Positions 1 to 11,041 of a stretch of DNA of 64,000 nucleotides are shown here, in pieces; position 1 is the first letter of the stretch; each line of letters opens with the position of its first letter. This DNA is from Lactifluus volemus. Its lineage: Eukaryota; Basidiomycota; Agaricomycetes; Russulales; Russulaceae. A program made the position numbers and the translations under genes. Under the pieces are notes generated by a model. That model did no database searches and was not told the DNA's origin. It worked only from the letters and a program-made list of their open reading frames with translations. The DNA is taken from positions 62,001 to 126,000 of the forward strand of contig WTXI01000033.1 in NCBI GenBank assembly GCA_022376515.1. The letters run 5' to 3'.

Positions 1-1267
1 TAAAAATTGGCCAGTGTCGAGACGGTCTGTCATCATCACGCTTGAGCGGGTTAGGTTTCTCTCGTGCAAGATAACACGAACAGTGTCTGAGCCTCCTACG
101 TCCGAATGAGGAGCCCCGCGGGAACGGAAGAAGTAGTATGCGCATACCGGAAAACAAAGAAGAAGCGGACCATTTCAACCGGTCTTTGTCGACATCAGTC
201 ATAGGTGTACTCTGCATATTTTTACTGATAACAGAGGCTTGCGTCGCTCCTCTCGCCTGAAAATGTACATTAGCACCAACTAGTCAAACAAGACATCTTG
301 TCATCACCATTTCTTGAATGGAAAACTGGAAAGGGACTTCAGCATTCTCGTGGAGTGAACTCCTTGCGTCCGATGCAATTTTCTTGAAATTAGCTCCGGG
401 AAACCAGGCTGGGACGTGTTTCACTGTGTATGGACGTCAGAATGACTTCGGCAGCCGAGAACAGGAGAGTTCGAGTACGGAGAGGAATAAAATCGACCAT
501 ATACGTTCCGGGGTCCCTCAGTCGCTTAAAGTGACGCATAGCGGTATCTGCAAGGGCAATGATAGGGTCATCCTTTTCTCGTGTTTCATACCCGTATGCA
601 ATGCGAACGATGATTGAGCCCGCGGAGCTGATGGATAGCCCCCTGACTACACGAGCTGAAATGGCGAGTGGATTACGTACTGGCGGACGTGGTGCTTGAG
701 GTTGTCCGGATCACGGAGTGTCGCCCTCAGGAACTTTCGAATCTCGGATTCAAAAAGGGCACCGAATCCTTCCAGGGACTCTCGCGTTCCTATCGCGTTG
801 TGCATATACTTGCGTGATTCCCTCCAACGTAAGCCATATGCCAGCCCTCCGGTCCACTTGTCGAAGCCAGCCAGCTCGCCAGCCATGTGTAAGACAGGTC
901 GATCCGAGTAGATCGCACCTTTCCTATCCAGCATCTCATTGGCAACTTCCATATCGCTAAGTATGATGAGCGGCTGGCCGGCAGCGTTGGCATAGACGAT
1001 GCTGCCTAGTGGAGGGACGAGAATTAATGCAGTGGCTTGAACAATCATAGCAGAAGACGGGACTATTCAATTAATCCACGCACCGTACATCTGAGCCCAT
1101 TCAGAGTACTTCTTGTAAAAGGTTTCCTTGGGAATGTCGAGTAGATTCCCGACAAAGGGCCATCCTTTTGGTCCAGGAGGTAGTGAATGAGGCGTCTTCT
1201 TCGTGACCCAGTACAGAAAAGCTATACCAGTGACCAGTAGTAACAAATCGGTAAGCGAAAAAGGCAT
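1..1267 (-). CDS. Cytochrome P450, N-terminal half (cut by left window edge)
   Basis: Haem monooxygenase of the fungal microsomal type. Exons read on the minus strand: 1267-1084, 1005-681, 627-479, 423-308, 256-148, 95-82 and 26-1 (continues beyond the window). Visible parts: an N-terminal membrane anchor (LLLLVTGIAFLYWV), the proline hinge PPGPKGWPFVGNLLDIP, SIVYANAAGQPLIIL, a C-helix WR, the AGSIIVRIAYGYE stretch, LKHVPAWFPGANFKK, and the I-helix oxygen-binding region GGSDTTVSTLANFF. The ExxR, PERF and haem-Cys motifs lie off the edge. All exon junctions keep frame and one intron has a TGCTAAT-like branch site. Exon 6 is only 14 nt. I chose the ATG at 1267 because it gives the canonical short lumenal start; an ATG 8 codons upstream is possible. 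It resembles the CYP64/OrdA-like basidiomycete P450s. Substrate unknown. Confidence 0.85.
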
Positions 1268-1939
1268 GACGAGTGGATGTCGAGCACACAATAATCTCCG
1301 GCCTCAAGCTACTCGTACGGATATCCTGCGGGTTTTTATCTACACATGAGTCCAATACCTATCCAATTCAGAGCAGGTTTATTCTCGGGGAAACCTGCTT
1401 CATGGAAGGTGTCCATTGGTCGATAGCAAGCTAAAGGCAATAGAAGTAGTTGCTATGTGTAGACACACGCAGTTAGAATTCGCTAAGAATAGAAATATGC
1501 TCTCGAAATCAGTTTGTCATCCAATGTGGTGAAATGGCATTATGTTGTAGGTCAGCTGCATGCTGCCTGCTATAGTACAACTTAGTATACCATACGGGTG
1601 CCAATGGCATGAGACAACACAAAAGGGAGGGAATAGCACGGCTTTCACAACCAGGGTTTTCCCCCGAGTTGTGACGGGTCATCGTACCCATTGCGAGGGG
1701 GAGCCGATCAGGACTTCTTCGGGTTCGCTGGTGCGGATCCAATGCATCATAGTCGCGCATACTTCTAAATGTAAATCCATACCTCCTCGACCGTGGCATT
1801 GGACGTAGCAGAACTAGTTTGTCATCTGAATCGCCGTGCAGATGGGGTTATTATGTCATGATTCATACAGTCATGGTAGTATCAAGAATGGAAGAGACGA
1901 GCTTCGCCCATGATGACCAAGAGACCAAGGGTTGGTGTT

Positions 1940-2546
1940 CATCTGAAGGTCAGGGCTGCTGAAAGCCACACCATTGTGTGGGCAAATTGATATTCTATAT
2001 ATCAATGAATCATGAAATTAGGTATATCCTGCGAGATCGTTTGGCCATACCTGAACACATGTTTCGTGTACAGTGAGGAATGAGAACTCAAAAATGGTCA
2101 GGATCACTGCCGTCCAACCAAGGAAACGTGCGGAGATTTCGCACCGCGGGCTTGGCACCCACCATTCGGAAGCGGTTGGGGAAAAATAGATCCGAATTAG
2201 AACACTGCGGGATCATCAAACATAGCATATGCCTAGTTTTGTCAACCACTCAGACGAATCATAGGACTTATGGAGATCACCAGATATTCGGAACAAAGAC
2301 TGGGCCTTTAGGAATGTAATATCCCCTGCAACTGTCAGCCACGTGGACTTTGGGGTTCCTACGCAGCGAATATCCACGTTCAGTAAGATATAAGGCAGGC
2401 GGTCGTGAGTCCTGGCAATGGTACGATCAATGGGCTTTCCGCTGTATTTGTCTAAGCAGGATGCTATTCGCATTCTCATGTTGACTTTGTGTAAGTCTTT
2501 GCAAAATTTACCTTAGGTATATCGAGCAAGTTCCCCAGGGTCATGC
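1940..2546 (-). pseudogene. Decayed cytochrome P450 relic
   Basis: Fragments of a second P450 lie in order on the minus strand in several frames. At about 2546-2515 there is GNLLDIPK, the same N-terminal motif as the neighbouring gene. At about 2430-2390 there is IDRTIARTHDRLPYI, matching the P450 EIDR..RLPY segment before the K helix. At about 2335-2285 there is RGYYIPKGPVFVPNIW. About 2210-2195 gives FDDPAVF, followed by NRF and PAVRN. Near 2060 there is MCSG, a degraded ICPG, and 1982-1945 gives FAHTMVWLSAALT, the L-helix after the haem Cys. The middle of the gene is missing and stops interrupt the rest, so it is not functional. It was probably a tandem duplicate of the P450 at 1-1267. Confidence 0.7.
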
Positions 2547-2971
2547 TTCTAGTCTACGGGGGTAATGGAAGGCGTTTCATAAACCCAGTTACAAGGTGGA
2601 TCAGAACCAAAAAATTGGCGGGAAAACGTAGAATGAACGTTGAATGTTGGGACAACGATGGCTGTGGCGTTGCACTGGGCGAGTTATGTTTCCGGAAGAC
2701 TAGAATCTAGGTGTCATCGAGAGGTCGTACCACGTACATGTCCTGTCCTATGCCCTTGCTTGTGGATACCCTTCATTTGGGGGGGTCGCAGAAATCCTCA
2801 TGGCTGAGTCGTCATATATAGCTGCTTTCCAATCCGTTCCCACGCCTCGAAAAATCGATTTCGCGGTCACGCTGAAGGCCCCAAGCTTTCGATCTCCCCG
2901 AGGACAGTTGAACTTCGCATCTGTGTGCAATTCTGTCACACTTTTCTCTTTGACGGTGTACAAGTTCCATC

Positions 2972-5103
2972 ATGCTAGTACTATATGAGACCGCAATGGG
3001 TTTTGCCCTCTTCAAGCTGACTGATTCAGCGAAGCTCACCGATCCAAATTTGCACAAGGAATTTGAGACGCCTGAGAGGGCGAACAGTTTGTGCGTGCAG
3101 CCTTTTCAAAACAGAGGCATGCCCTCCCCTGACAATTCTGGTTTTCTCCTGTGCTCAGATTAAGGTTGAAATCTTTGCACCGATTCGCGTCTACTGCAAC
3201 CGCCGTTGAAGAGATCACGGCGATGCAGGAGGGGAAGCTTGGCAAGGGCCTGAAGGAATTTTTGAACAAGGTCATTGTGGAAAAGGGCAAAAACAAGGAA
3301 GAGCTGGTTGTAGTGGATCCAAAACTTGGTGTGTCCCCCATTTCCTCGTGTTTCGGGATACATGCTAATTAGCGCCTCACAACTCCCAGCACGCCCGATA
3401 AATAAAAAGCTAGGAATCAAGGTGATCTCGGACGTAGATACCCTTGATCTTTTCCGTGGCATCCGTAGCCAAGTGAGCGCATTGTTGAATGGACTCGATC
3501 CAAAAGACCTCGCGACCATGAGTCTTGGTCTCAGCCATTCTCTATCACGGTAGGTGCGCACGTTCTGGAGCAGACGAATAGTAACTCACACAAACTAGAT
3601 TTAAGCTAAAGTTCTCGCCGGATAAGGTCGATACCATGGTTGTCCAGGCCATCGCGTTACTTGATGATCTTGACAAGGAGATCAACATCTACTCAATGCG
3701 CGTGAAGGTTTGCGTTCAGATTTCTTGTATTAGAGGTGGGAGGTGTTGATATGATTAGGAATGGTACGGTTGGCATTTCCCGGAGATGACCAAAATTCTT
3801 TCGGACAACCTAGCCTATGCGAAGGCTGTGAAATTAATGGGTATGGTTGACTTTTGGTGCTTCCGTCTTGCTCCGTCTTACTTTGACCCAGGCTTTAGAA
3901 CAAATGCCACCGCGACTGATTTTTCTGCAATCCTTCCAGAAGATTTAGAAGCCACAATTAAAGCCGCTGCCGAGATCTCCATGGGCACAGAGATATCAGA
4001 ATCCGATCTTGCTCATATTCATGCGCTCTGTGATCAGGTCATCTCCATCTCAGAATATCGTGCACAACTATCCGAGTACCTGCGTAATCGTATGGTTGCA
4101 ATCGCGCCGAACCTCACTGCACTCGTTGGCGAGCTCGTCGGCGCGCGGTTAATCTCTCACGCAGGGTCTCTGCTGAACCTGGCGAAACATCCTGCAAGTA
4201 CAGTACAGATTCTAGGCGCAGAAAAGGCGCTTTTCCGCGCACTCAAGACGAAGCACGACACACCAAAATACGGACTCATATACCACGCTTCTCTCGTGGG
4301 TCAGGCTCCACCCAAGTTGAAGGGCAAGGTCCACAATATTTCATATCCCACCCCTATTACAGCCTAACTGAGCGGCAGTACAGATGGCGCGTATGGTGGC
4401 TACGAAAACTGCACTCTCAGTCCGCGTTGACGCGCTCACGGAGGTCGACGATAAGTCCACGCCAACTGCACCAACAATCGGTCTTGAAAATCGTGCGAAG
4501 CTCGAAGCGCGCCTCCGCACACTAGAGGCAGAGAGCGATGCCTCGGGTATGCGTCGCTTTGCTTCTGGGCCTCATCAACAAACTCGTGTCAAGTCTGGCC
4601 CTGCTGTGCCTACGTACAACTCTGCGGCAGATGCTGTTGGGCTCGTCAGCACGCAGCGAGAACCAATAGAGTCCGCTGTAAAAGCGGCGTTGGACGTGAA
4701 GGAGGACAAACGGCGCGCGAAAGAGGAGCGGCGCGCAAAAAAGTGGGCAGAGAAAGACATGTCTGGGGCAAAAGCGGAGATGGTGACTGCTGATGGTGCT
4801 TCAGATGCGATGGAGGTGGATGTGGAAGAGGACGCGAATGAGGACGGGGCTGAGAAAAAGCGCAAGCGACGGAAGAGCGACGTCTTGGCTGATGGCGATG
4901 TCAAGATGGTACGTGGCCTTGTGTTGAAGAGCTCATTGCGTTTGCTGAATCTCCTCGAATCTCAGGAGGGTGTTGAGACGACGGCCGAGCGGAAGGCGCG
5001 GAAGGAGGCAAGAAAGGCGGAGAAAAAAGCTGCCAAAGCTGCGGTAGCGCAATCGGAAGGGGAGTCTTCATCCAAAAAGAAGAAGATGAAGTCCGTGGAG
5101 TAG
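2972..5103 (+). CDS. NOP58: Nucleolar protein NOP58, box C/D snoRNP core
   Basis: Core protein of box C/D snoRNPs, which guide 2'-O-methylation of rRNA in the nucleolus; partners are NOP56, fibrillarin and SNU13. Exons: 2972-3090, 3159-3328, 3390-3549, 3599-3707, 3759-3840, 3892-4328, 4384-4908 and 4966-5103, giving 579 residues, the usual size. The protein opens with [16 protein letters not shown] (NOP5NT domain), then a NOSIC region ([18 protein letters not shown]). The Nop domain follows, with [24 protein letters not shown], and [28 protein letters not shown] matches the family signature. A lysine- and acid-rich KKE/D tail ends KKKKMKS. The intron 4909-4965 is 57 nt and also open, so retention would be silent in frame; I call it spliced because it has GTACGT, a CTGAAT branch and CAG. 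No lesions. Confidence 0.97.
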
Positions 5104-6854
5104 ACGTATGCACGCCCGACGTTGGACGCTGTCTTTTTGCGCACGTTTATTACTACTACTCGTGTATTCTTCATGCCGTTCTCCACGGCAGACTGTTTTC
5201 GGCGAAGTCAAAGCAGGCCCAAGAAGAGCGGGACGCAATCGTGAGATAAAATTGAAGGGACAACACATGGGTTTGATCGAGGCGGAAGAGGCCGGGCCTG
5301 ATGCAGTGGGAAACAAAAATCCAGCCTCACATTTGTCGTATGACACTAGCATCATACCAGACTAACCAAGACGCTGGCATGATATGCATGACACTGGCAA
5401 GGGGTCACTGGCACTAGCTACAAGTAGCTGAACCACTTGTCAATAAGCCCGCGATCTTCCCAGCAAGATCTCAACAAGAATGCTAACTGACAAACTACCT
5501 CGTGTGGGCCCCAGTGACGAAAAGTGGACGGTCCGCCCTTGGACTGAAAATTCACGAGGACTCGGACTAGAAGCCCTGAACTAACGGAGAGATCGGTGGT
5601 GGGAAAGACTTTGAAACCGTGTGCCCAATCGAGCAAAGCTCGTTCTCCACACCGTCAACGTCCGCGGTTTTCGCACCTTTCCCGTCACGGTTCAATTGGA
5701 GTACCTGATCATGAACTTGAAACTCCACTTGTCTTGCACGATACTATTTTCCCACCGTCATGTTCGCCTCCGAGTCTAGGCTCCAAGCCGCGTTTACAGT
5801 ACCCTTCTCCCCGAGGTTGCCTCTTGATCTCTATCGATAGAACATGGCGTGCCAGCGGAATGGCTCCTCCTTTATCGGGAGAGTCCGCATTTTGCTACTC
5901 GGCGGCAAACGCGGTTACGCGGCTATAGGGTGTAGAAAAATAGTAACCCCTGGAAGCATACACAGAGTCCACTGAACCCGGAGAAACTCCAAGGCAAGTC
6001 CCAGTTCCCGTTTTATTAGCTGTTATGCTGCGCTATCTGGTACTACACGCGTCAGCATCCCGGCTATGGCCTTGAAGACGCTATTCCATAGCACGGAAAC
6101 CGAATAGCGCCACTTGTTGGGAACCCTGAGTCAACTTCATTTGTCACTTACAAATACAACCACGCCCAGTATGCGTGCAGTGAGTTGTTCAACGTACATC
6201 ATCGACCGCCTCCGATCATACCCTTGGTGAGGTGAGGCCAGCAGTCACAGTGCCCGAGGTTAATCCGTTTGATCCGCCTGTGACAAGCAACTGCGCCGTG
6301 GGGAAACTTTCATGCCACTGCTTGCCTCTCTCGGCGTGGGGGGGGGGACACGTCAGTCTAAAAACAGTCATCCGACGGGAATACGAACGTACGATAGCAC
6401 GTAGCTCTCCCCGCGGGCGTCGTCCCCAGCTATAGTGTACAACATTACAGTAGAAGGTTGCGCGAGTCCGTTGCACTGAATTTCAGTGCCGCATGCGGCT
6501 GAGTACTTTCCCGTCGTCTTTCTCGGCCCTGATAACTAGGATGACGCGATACCGGGGCTGGATGTTCCGAGTCCATTGTTGCGGGAGGCAGCGGATCCGG
6601 GCCCTTGAATGTGGGCCGCCGCGGCGCATTGCTAATGGCTCTGGGACTGGTGGGTGCTCGGTTCCTTGAATCCTTCGCCCCTGTCTCGGTTTGACCAAAC
6701 CCATTGAGACATGACATAGTGTAGAGTTGTACTTGTACATTTACTAATGTTTCACCTAGCACTCGCTTTTTTCCACTTGTGCAAAGGGAAAGCGCAAGCG
6801 GAAAAAAAAGAGCGCCACATAAGCGAGAAAATATTTTACGTAACTTCTATACCT
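5104..6854. other. Intergenic stretch, no recognisable gene
   Basis: About 1.75 kb between the convergent 3' ends of NOP58 and the first OYE gene. Only short ORFs without recognisable motifs or a plausible exon chain are present. I see no tRNA, repeat or transposon signature. Confidence 0.5.
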
Positions 6855-8186
6855 TCAAAAAGCATTGATCTCATTGACGAAAGGGTAGTCAACATACCCA
6901 ACCGCAGCCTCTGGGGTATAGAACGTGTCATGATTACACGGTGTCAGGGGGATACCTTCTTTCAGGCGCAAAGGAAGATCAGGCTGTGATAGTGTCATGT
7001 CCGTGTCAGGACCCACTTTCGAGCACCATAACTTGCAAAGAGACCTAAACTCACGTTCGCAATGAAATCACGACCAAAAGCAACCAAACCGCCGTGCTTC
7101 TCCACCTTGCTAATAGCTGATGCAAGGTCGAGGCCGCCTGCGGCAATGTAGGGGATTTCACCTGCGGCTTGGCGCAATTCCTCGCTTGACGGAGTGCCTC
7201 CGTCAAGTTGATCGGAGGTGTCTGGTTCTTCAGGGCCGTTAATGCGCGGCTCGATGGCATGAATATAAGCAAGATTCGGATGTGCCGTGCGAATGCGTTC
7301 TACGAACGTCGTGAAGGTAGGAAGAGGGTCTTCCATACCCATACCTAGTAACCAAAAATGGAATCAGTTCAGTAGGTCTCAAGTATGAACGCAAGCGACC
7401 CATTCCTCACCTTGGAATTTGGACCAGGGACTGATACGGATGGCCGTCCTTTCCGCGCCCACTGTTCTTGCGACCGCATCAATTACCTCGAGCGGGAAGC
7501 GTAAACGATTTTCGATCGACCCGCCGTACTCATCCACACGGTGATTACTTGTCGTCTGCAAGAACTGGTCCAAGAGGAAGCCATTGGCCCCATGTAATTC
7601 CACGCCGTCGAAGCCAGCCTCTATTGCATTTCTTGCCGCTCTGGCATACAATTGGACGTACTCTTTTATTTCTGAGATGGTGAGCGATCGTGGTGTAACT
7701 TGGCTATCAGGCTGATGACCAAAAATTGGACCGAAGGGAATAGGACTGGGACCGACGACATCAAAGCCTCCTTCTTGATTGAGAATGACGGGGTCTGCAA
7801 CACGGCCAAGAGCCCAGAGTTGTAAAAATATAAACGAGCCATTTGCGTGCACGGCATCCGTGATCTTTTCAAAGTAAGGATACCGCCAACTTTCGAAATA
7901 ATACGAAATTTCCACTAACTGCTTTCCATGCAGCGATCTGGGCATCGTTCCATATACCCGGGATGTTCGGATACCCTGCTGCTTGACGTCCAATGAAAGT
8001 GGCCTCGGTAATTATCAGGGTCCCGGGAACACAAGAGCGCTGCGAATAGTATGTCTTTGCAAGTTCTCCATGGACGTGGTCCTTGTTCGCACGGAAGCGC
8101 GTTAAGGGTGCCATTACGATGCGGTGCTGAAGGTTCGTCCCACCAACGCGTAGAGGTTCGAAAAGTGCAGATACAGAGGAGGACAT
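6855..8186 (-). CDS. Old yellow enzyme (FMN ene-reductase), copy 1, active-site Tyr to Phe
   Basis: NADPH:flavin oxidoreductase of the OYE/12-oxophytodienoate reductase family, a TIM barrel that normally reduces activated C=C bonds. Exons: 8186-7920, 7864-7411, 7344-7055 and 6983-6855; 379 residues, normal length. The flavin-contact Thr lies in MAPLTRFRANKDHVHGEL. The strand-5 motif reads HGANGFLLDQF: the His/Asn substrate pair is kept, but the Tyr that protonates substrate (HxxNxY) is Phe (codon 7579-7577). The two sister copies have HAANGY. RISPWSKFQG and AFGRDFIAN (phosphate-binding end) are present. The C-terminus ends NEINAF because the stretch has two more T than copy 3, shifting frame and dropping the last residues seen in the other copies. 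All three copies share three intron positions. Activity is probably altered but the ORF is intact. Confidence 0.93.
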
Positions 8187-9199
8187 GATTGTGGTTTTGG
8201 TTATAGAACCGATGAAGAGTCGATGAAGCTGTACAAGAATTCAAAGTGTGGCGGGTGCAGACAGGAAGTAAGTAGGACAAAGATATGGTACTAACCTCAG
8301 TATGAGGGAGCAAAGACTGGGATGCCACACTATAAGTAATCCATCGATGAAGAAAGAGAGTGCGACAAAACTCAAACGCCATCTCACAGGCTCGGCTCGG
8401 CTCTGAGATCTGAGCCTCGGACATTGAGATATGGACATCAAAACACTAAATTTGTACGCGTTCGATTGGCTCAGCTTTTTTATGAATCATGGCTCTGAGC
8501 CTCAAGCCGTGGCTCGTCGTCCGTACTAGTATTGTGATCCTGCGGGGTCCTTCATACCAGAAACGGCAACCGTGCTTGCGACAAGTGACTGTTAGTAGGG
8601 CAAGTAGAAGGATGGTATACATCAGATCGACGAAGCAAAAGTGCAACTGTAAATTCAAGCGTTCAAGCCCAGTGAAATATGGATTTAAACGTTCAAGGAT
8701 GTTGAGAACGTTGAGATCCGGCCTCCCGCCGCTGGCGTGGCCAATCGCCAATAGCCCAACATTTGTGCTCCGATCGGCAAGATGCGATCGAAATTTCTGC
8801 GCAAGGTAAATCTCAAGTGTGCAGCCAGCGGCTTCGCCTTCAAACTTTTGTTGGATCATCGATGCCTCCGGCCTTCGAGTCACCTGCGTCACGTAATTGG
8901 AAGTTCCAATTGTACCACCTATCCTTCATCTAGCTTCATCCGAGGATCTCACGGTATCATTTACGACAACAAGAAGAGACAGTCCATTTCGTGGCACATT
9001 GTCAGGTAGCTGTATTACCACGTCTCACACTCTGACTGTACGTTATACGCCTTCAAGTTGTGGACTTCAATGGGTTGAGTGTCAGTTGTTCACATAGGCA
9101 TCTAAGTGTCCTAATGACAAAATCTATTGATACAAACGATCACCATTGTACATTTCTAAGTATTTACTAATGTGGTATAATCTATTGTATGTTCAAGTA
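8187..9199. other. Spacer between OYE copies 1 and 2
   Basis: This includes the copy 1 promoter region (an ACTTATAGTG-like TATA about 150 bp upstream of the ATG, near 8326-8335) and the 3' flank of copy 2. Remaining ORFs are short and unrecognised. Confidence 0.4.
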
Positions 9200-10500
9200 C
9201 TACGCCTGCAGAGCACCGACTTCGTTGACAAAGGGGTAGTCAACATACCCAGCCGCAGCCTCCGGGGTATAAAACGTGTCACGATTATACGGTGTCAGGG
9301 GGAACCCTTCTTTCAGCCGTAATGGAAGATCAGGCTAAACAACAGTATCCCGCGTCAGTATCCATTTCCGGGTCCCGTAATGCAAAAAAGGAGACAACTC
9401 ACGTTGGCAATGAAATGACGGCCAAAAGCAACCAGACCGCCATACTTCTCCACTGTGCTGGTAGCCGAGGTACGGTCGAAACCGCCTGCGGCAACGTAGG
9501 GGATATCACCTGCGGCCCTACGCAACGCCTCGAGCGACGCAGTGGTTGCGGGGCTAACCCCAACCATGTTTGATTCAACGGCATGAACATAAGCGAAATT
9601 TGGGTGCGTCGCGCGGATGCGCTCAACGAATGTTGTGAAGGTTGGAAGTGGGTCTTTCATGCCCATACCTACCAAAACATAAGATTGGATCAACAAGTCT
9701 GCAGGCGTACTGCGAGCAACGAGCTCAAGTTTAATTCCTCACCTTGGTAGCCGTTCCAGGGACTGATACGGACGGCTGTCCTTTCCGCGCCCACGGTTTT
9801 CGTGACTGCGTCAATCACTTCGAGCGGGAAGCGCAAGCGGTTTTCGATCGACCCGCCATATTCATCCGCACGCTGATTGGTTGTCGTTTGCAAGAATTGA
9901 TCCAAGAGGTAACCATTAGCCGCATGTACTTCCACGCCATCAAATCCGGCCTCCATTGCGTTTCTTGCTGCCTTGGTATATAATTGGACGTACTCTTTGA
10001 TCTCTGAGGCGGTGAGTGCCCGTGGTATAACTTGTTCCTGGGAGTCAGGAACGGGAATAGGACTGGGGCCAACAACGTCAAAGCCTCCTTCTTGATCGAG
10101 GACGACGGGATTTGCAACGCGTCCAAGAGCCCAGAGTTGCAGGAATATAAACGAGCCATTTGCGTGCACGGCATCCGTGATCTTTTCGAAGTAAGCATAC
10201 CACCAACTTTAATGTACGCGAAATTCTACTAACCGCTTTCCATGCAGCGATCTGTGCATTGCTCCAGATACCTGGGGCGTTTGCATACCCTCCTGCTTGA
10301 GGGGCAATGAAGGTGGCCTCGGTGATGAGTAGAGTCCCAGGGACGCTAGAACGCTGCGAGTAGTATGTCTTTGCAAGCTCGCCGTGAACGTGGTCCTTGT
10401 TCGCACGGAAGCGAGTTAAAGGTGCCATTACGACGCGGTGCTGAAGGTTCGTCACACCAACACGTAGAGGCTGGAAGAGAGTAGATAGAGAAGAGGACAT
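9200..10500 (-). CDS. Old yellow enzyme (FMN ene-reductase), copy 2
   Basis: Same family and intron positions as its neighbours. Exons: 10500-10234, 10181-9743, 9668-9403 and 9334-9200; 368 residues. It keeps the complete catalytic set: Thr in MAPLTRFRANKDHVHGEL, the substrate-binding and proton-donor motif HAANGYLLDQF, DEYGGSIENRLRFPLEV, RISPWNGYQG, and AFGRHFIAN for the FMN phosphate. It ends FVNEVGALQA. The loop after GPSPIPV is shorter than in copy 1. The start is set by the conserved MSSSLSTLFQPLRVG. A TATATAAA box lies about 100 bp upstream. It probably reduces alpha,beta-unsaturated carbonyls in the cytosol; the physiological substrate cannot be told. Confidence 0.94.
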
Positions 10501-10600
10501 GTTTGACGACTTGAATACGAAAAGGATGAAGAGTCGACGAATGGATTCGAAGAACTGGGAGAGAAGATTGTGTTTGAGTCAATGCCAACAAAGTTGGGTC

Positions 10601-10610
10601 AGTTTATATA
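10601..10610 (-). promoter_or_regulatory. TATA box of OYE copy 2
   Basis: Reads TATATAAACT on the minus strand, about 100 bp upstream of the ATG. A matching TATATAAGCT sits at the same distance before copy 3, so the promoter was duplicated with the gene. Confidence 0.55.
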
Positions 10611-11041
10611 CGCGGCCTGCGTGACATGACTGACCACCTTATGATAGATGTCTTACCGACATAGCCAGGGTTCCTCTCGCTGAGTAAAACTTGATATGAG
10701 TGAGTAATGGCACACTGGCGCCAGGCACACGGGTTTGCTCAGTGCCGATATTACTAAGTTAAAGTTAGTAAGCAATGTCAGTCAGCGAATCACGAAACAG
10801 CGGAAGATAGCGTCGGGATTACCCGGATTGCATCGCAGCGTTAGCGCTTCAACACAGCACAGTCTGTTCTTTTCCTTTCAGGCTTCCACTGGACAGCAGG
10901 GCGGAACGTGATGGAGCCTGCGATGTTCGATTCTTTATCGATAACATAACCCATCAATTGACACATACACTAAGCTACTGTATAATTACACTTGTGCTAA
11001 GTGCTGCGTGGTAATTTTATGGAATCTAGCTTGTTTAACTT

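Noticed and set aside
4909..4965. In-frame segment in NOP58 as coding sequence
   Set aside because: It is open, but has GTACGT, a CTGAAT branch-like site and a CAG acceptor, and its hydrophobic translation does not fit the charged C-terminal tail.
7051..10406. Antisense and off-frame ORFs overlapping the OYE genes
   Set aside because: They are frame shadows; the three homologous gene models explain the region.
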